Positions 61,277-64,000 of a stretch of 64,000 nucleotides of DNA are shown one piece after another. Made by a program: the position numbers and the translations under genes. This DNA comes from CAYYWP01 sp050176585. GTDB taxonomy: Bacteria; Desulfobacterota; Binatia; HRBIN30; CADEER01. Positions within the stretch are counted from its first letter, which is position 1. Each line of letters opens with the position of its first letter. Location of the stretch: positions 1 through 64,000 of the forward strand of contig JBFXHX010000014.1 of NCBI GenBank assembly GCA_050176585.1, in the 5' to 3' direction. Under the pieces are notes generated by a model. That model made no database searches and was not told the DNA's origin. It saw only the letters and a list, made by a program, of their open reading frames with translations.

Positions 61277-61406
61277 CTCAGCAGAGGCCGAATCACGCCG
61301 GACACCACGGCGCCCCGGCCCTCCCGCAAGTGACATTGACTCGCTGGCGGACCTGTGGTGAGGCTGGCCTCGGGCCGGAGCGCTCCGCCGGCTTCCCACC
61401 CCTTGC

Positions 61407-62474
61407 ATGCAGCACGAACCCGCCAGTGACGTCGCAGCGGCGACGCGGCTCTCGGATTTCGATTTCGAGCTGCCCGCCGAGCTGATCGCGCAAGCGCCCG
61501 CGGAGCGCCGCGACGGGGCCCGCCTGCTGGCTCTCGAGCGCGCCACCGGCGCGCTCCGGCACGGGTACATTCACGATCTGCCCGGGCTACTGCGCGCCGG
61601 CGACCTGCTGGTGTTCAACGACGCGCGCGTGCGCCCGGCCCGGCTCCACGGCCGCACGCCGACCGGCGGGGCGGTCGAGCTGCTGCTGGTGCGGGAGCTC
61701 GCCGCGGGAACTTGGGAGTGTCTCGGGCGCCCGGCGCGCCGGTTGCGCGATGGGGCCGCCATCGAGTTGCCGGGCGGTGCCGCCGCGGCCGTGGTCGAGC
61801 GGCGCGGTCCGGGCCGCTATGCGGTGCGGTTCGAGGCGGGCTGTGGCGTGACGGAATTGCTCGAGCAATACGGCGAGCTCCCATTGCCGCCGTACATCAA
61901 GCGGCCGCACGGTCCGCTGCCGAGCGACCTCGAGCGCTATCAGACGGTGTTCGCGCGCCGCGACGGCGCGCTCGCGGCGCCCACCGCGGGTTTGCACTTC
62001 ACCGCGTCGCTGCTCGAGACGTTGGCGGCCAACGGGGTCGCCCACGCCTGGGTCACTCTGGCAGTGGGTCCGGCGACGTTCCTCCCGTTGCGGGACGGGG
62101 CTGACGCCGCCGATCGGCTGGAGGCGGAATGGGCCGAGCTGCCGGAGGCGACCGTCGAGGCGATCGCCCGCACGCGCCGGGCCGGCGGGCGGGTCGTCGC
62201 GGTCGGCACGACCACCACTCGGGCGCTCGAATCCGCCGCGCGCCGCGGCGACGGCCTCGCCGCCGGTGGGTTCTGGGCCGATGCGTTCATCCGACCCGGC
62301 CATCGCTTCGCCGCCGTCGACGCGCTGCTGACGAACTTCCACCTGCCGGGCTCCACCTTGATCCTGCTCGTCGCCGCTTTTGCCGGGCGCCACACGTTGC
62401 TCTCCGCGTATGCCACCGCCGTGCGCGAACGGTATCGGTTCTATAGCTATGGCGATGCGATGCTGATCGCATGA
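61407..62474 (+). CDS. queA: tRNA preQ1 ribosyltransferase-isomerase QueA
   Basis: This 355-residue enzyme uses S-adenosylmethionine to turn preQ1 in tRNA into epoxyqueuosine. Family blocks: SDFDFELPAELIAQAPAERRD, DLLVFNDARVRPARL, LPLPPYIKR, YQTVFARRDGALAAPTAGLHF, VGPATFLPLR and LLTNFHLPGSTLILLVAAF. Length is typical. It overlaps tgt by 4 bp (ATGA), so the two queuosine genes are coupled. A 130-bp spacer separates it from slipin and may hold its promoter. Confidence 0.96.
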   Translation: MQHEPASDVAAATRLSDFDFELPAELIAQAPAERRDGARLLALERATGALRHGYIHDLPGLLRAGDLLVFNDARVRPARLHGRTPTGGAVELLLVRELAAGTWECLGRPARRLRDGAAIELPGGAAAAVVERRGPGRYAVRFEAGCGVTELLEQYGELPLPPYIKRPHGPLPSDLERYQTVFARRDGALAAPTAGLHFTASLLETLAANGVAHAWVTLAVGPATFLPLRDGADAADRLEAEWAELPEATVEAIARTRRAGGRVVAVGTTTTRALESAARRGDGLAAGGFWADAFIRPGHRFAAVDALLTNFHLPGSTLILLVAAFAGRHTLLSAYATAVRERYRFYSYGDAMLIA

Positions 62475-63640
62475 CTGCAGCGGTCGAATCCGCGGAGGAG
62501 CTGAGCGCCGCCGCGCCGCGGCCCTCGCCGTTTGCCGTTCGCCGGCGCGATCCGCAGAGCGCGGCGCGCGTGGGCGAGCTGCGCACGGCACACGGAGCGG
62601 TGCAGACGCCGGCCTTCATGCCGGTCGCCACGCAGGGGAGCGTGAAGGGGATCACGCCGCGCCAGCTGATCGACGCCGGGGTGCAGATCATCCTGTCCAA
62701 CGCGTACCACCTGTCGTTGCGTCCCGGTGTGGACACGGTCGAGGCCCTGGGCGGTTTGCACCGGTTCATGGGCTGGGGCGGCCCGATTCTGACCGACAGC
62801 GGGGGCTTTCAGATCATGAGCCTCGCGCCGCTGCGCACCGTGACCGATGAGGGGGTCGCGTTCGCCTCGCACGTCGATGGCGCGCGGATGTTCCTGACCC
62901 CGGAGGACGTGGTCGCCCGGCAGCACCGGCTCGGCGTCGACGTGTTGATGCCGCTTGACGAATGTCTGCCCGCGGCGGCCGACCCTACGGCAGTGGCGCG
63001 CGCGATGCATCGCACCACCGATTGGGCTTCGCGCTCGGCGGGAGTCCACGTGCGCCGCGATCGGCATCTCTTCGGCATCGTCCAGGGAGGGCTCGACGCG
63101 TCTGCGCGCCGTGAGCATGCCGCGCGACTTGCCGCGTTCGCCTTTCCAGGGTATGCGGTCGGGGGTTTGAGTGTGGGGGAGGAGCGCGCACGGACGCAGG
63201 AGGTGGCCGCGGTGACGGCGGAAGCGCTGCCCGAGGACCGTCCGCGCTATCTGATGGGTGTGGGGTTGCCGCAGGATCTTCTGCGATTCATCGCCATGGG
63301 GTACGACCTCTTCGATTGCGTTCTGCCGACCCGCAACGGCCGCAACGGCACCTGCTTCACGCTTAACGGCCGGCTGAACATGCGCCTCGCGCGGCACGCG
63401 CGCGATGAGGGGCCGATCGATCCGCACTGCATGTGCGAGGTATGCCGCACGTTTTCCCGCGCGTACGTGCGCCACTTGTGCGTGGCCGGCGAGATGTTGG
63501 GCGCACAACTGGCCAGCCTTCACAACCTGCATTTCTACCTCGGATTGCTGGGCGAAGCGCGCGAACACATCGCGGCGGGCGACTACCGCCCGTGGGCCGC
63601 GGAGCGCGCCGCGGCGATCGAAGCGGGAGAGCGCGCATGA
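62471..63640 (+). CDS. tgt: Queuine tRNA-ribosyltransferase Tgt
   Basis: This 389-residue enzyme exchanges guanine 34 for preQ1 in tRNAs for Asp, Asn, His and Tyr. The catalytic Asp lies in LTDSGGFQIMSL, with the nucleophilic Asp in the later DLFDCVLPTRNGRNG block. Four zinc ligands appear in CMCEVCRTFSRAYVRHL and the following His. The first 25 residues are an extra Ala/Ser extension. It lies between queA and yajC, overlapping both by ATGA, the order common in Gram-negatives. Confidence 0.97.
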   Translation: MTAAVESAEELSAAAPRPSPFAVRRRDPQSAARVGELRTAHGAVQTPAFMPVATQGSVKGITPRQLIDAGVQIILSNAYHLSLRPGVDTVEALGGLHRFMGWGGPILTDSGGFQIMSLAPLRTVTDEGVAFASHVDGARMFLTPEDVVARQHRLGVDVLMPLDECLPAAADPTAVARAMHRTTDWASRSAGVHVRRDRHLFGIVQGGLDASARREHAARLAAFAFPGYAVGGLSVGEERARTQEVAAVTAEALPEDRPRYLMGVGLPQDLLRFIAMGYDLFDCVLPTRNGRNGTCFTLNGRLNMRLARHARDEGPIDPHCMCEVCRTFSRAYVRHLCVAGEMLGAQLASLHNLHFYLGLLGEAREHIAAGDYRPWAAERAAAIEAGERA

Positions 63641-63996
63641 TCGACATGGCGTGGGCACAGGCACCCGGAGGACCGGCGGGGCCGCCATTCTTCGTGCAGC
63701 TGATCCCCTTCGCGCTACTCTTCGCCGTCTTCTACTTCCTGATCATCCGGCCGCAGCAGCAGAAGCAGAAAGAGCATCGCGCAATGCTCGCCAACCTCAA
63801 GAAGAATGACGAGGTGGTGACCAGCGGCGGGCTGTACGGACGGGTGACGGCGATCGCGGATGATGTCGTGAGCCTCGAGATCGCGCCCAATGTGCGCGTG
63901 CGCGTGAGCCGTCCGCAGATCGCGAGCGTCGTCAGCGCCGCCAAGGCGAGCGCCGCGCCCGCCGTTCCGGAGAAGGAAAAGGATAAGGGCAAGTGA
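63637..63996 (+). CDS. yajC: Preprotein translocase auxiliary subunit YajC
   Basis: This 119-residue inner-membrane protein has one helix (about 20-38: QLIPFALLFAVFYFLII), the signature RPQQQKQKEHRAMLANLKK and the small beta domain DEVVTSGGLYGRVTAI. YajC binds the SecDF complex; secD and secF normally come next and are probably just past the right edge. It overlaps the tgt stop by ATGA. The charged C-terminus (EKEKDKGK) is disordered. Confidence 0.95.
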   Translation: MIDMAWAQAPGGPAGPPFFVQLIPFALLFAVFYFLIIRPQQQKQKEHRAMLANLKKNDEVVTSGGLYGRVTAIADDVVSLEIAPNVRVRVSRPQIASVVSAAKASAAPAVPEKEKDKGK

Positions 63997-64000
63997 ATAC

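Overview
The window is about 64 kb of very GC-rich, densely coded chromosome from a Gram-negative bacterium. It encodes lipopolysaccharide-type sugar synthesis (rfbBAC), an outer-membrane assembly pair (TamB/TamA), system I cytochrome c maturation (ccmABCD), Lgt and signal-peptide lipoproteins. An LLM-class (probably F420-dependent) oxidoreductase and secreted cohesin-like and dockerin-like proteins suggest an uncultured deltaproteobacterial or Binatota-like lineage; this is inference, because no rRNA gene is present. No tRNA, rRNA, CRISPR array, insertion sequence or prophage was seen. One 100-N assembly gap interrupts the window at 36559-36658.

Layout. 1-3.5 kb: the end of a DUF2064 gene, then ccmABCD and an acyltransferase. 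3.6-8 kb: an RRM RNA-binding protein, the LLM oxidoreductase, thiC and pyrD. 7.7-8.4 kb: a gene-poor stretch with a 14-codon reading frame behind an extraordinarily long Shine-Dalgarno sequence, followed by four hairpins and a CDP-alcohol phosphatidyltransferase gene. 9-17 kb: a membrane flippase-like protein, TamB and TamA. 17-25 kb: TlpA-Lgt, a small HExxH protein and partner, mobA, a transglutaminase-like protein, an M20 peptidase and two tandem cohesin-like cell-surface proteins. 25-33 kb: ispG with two unknown genes, aat, DUF4301 and rfbBAC.

33-44 kb is the most unusual part. It holds a lipoprotein that fuses a caspase-clan peptidase, a PDZ domain and a thioredoxin domain; metF and a zinc-ribbon mini-protein; a beta-barrel protein; and a membrane-anchored caspase-like protein with a TolB-like domain. 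The latter is divergent from a sigma-like factor, a double zinc-finger anti-sigma protein with an SH3 domain, and a secreted dockerin-like protein. This looks like a cell-envelope sensing and proteolysis locus that I cannot match to a described system.

44-53 kb: an RlmD-type RNA methyltransferase, a very large zinc-ribbon/adenylate cyclase/ATPase/TPR regulator, a DegT aminotransferase, aroD, a fused GT39-type glycosyltransferase and a polyprenyl diphosphate synthase. 53.7-64 kb: two housekeeping runs, DUF971-mrp-CDP-alcohol transferase-flippase-coaBC-udg-nfeD-slipin and queA-tgt-yajC. Many genes overlap by ATGA, GTGA or TGATG, indicating translational coupling. Several predicted sigma-70 promoters lie so close to start codons that leaderless mRNAs are likely.
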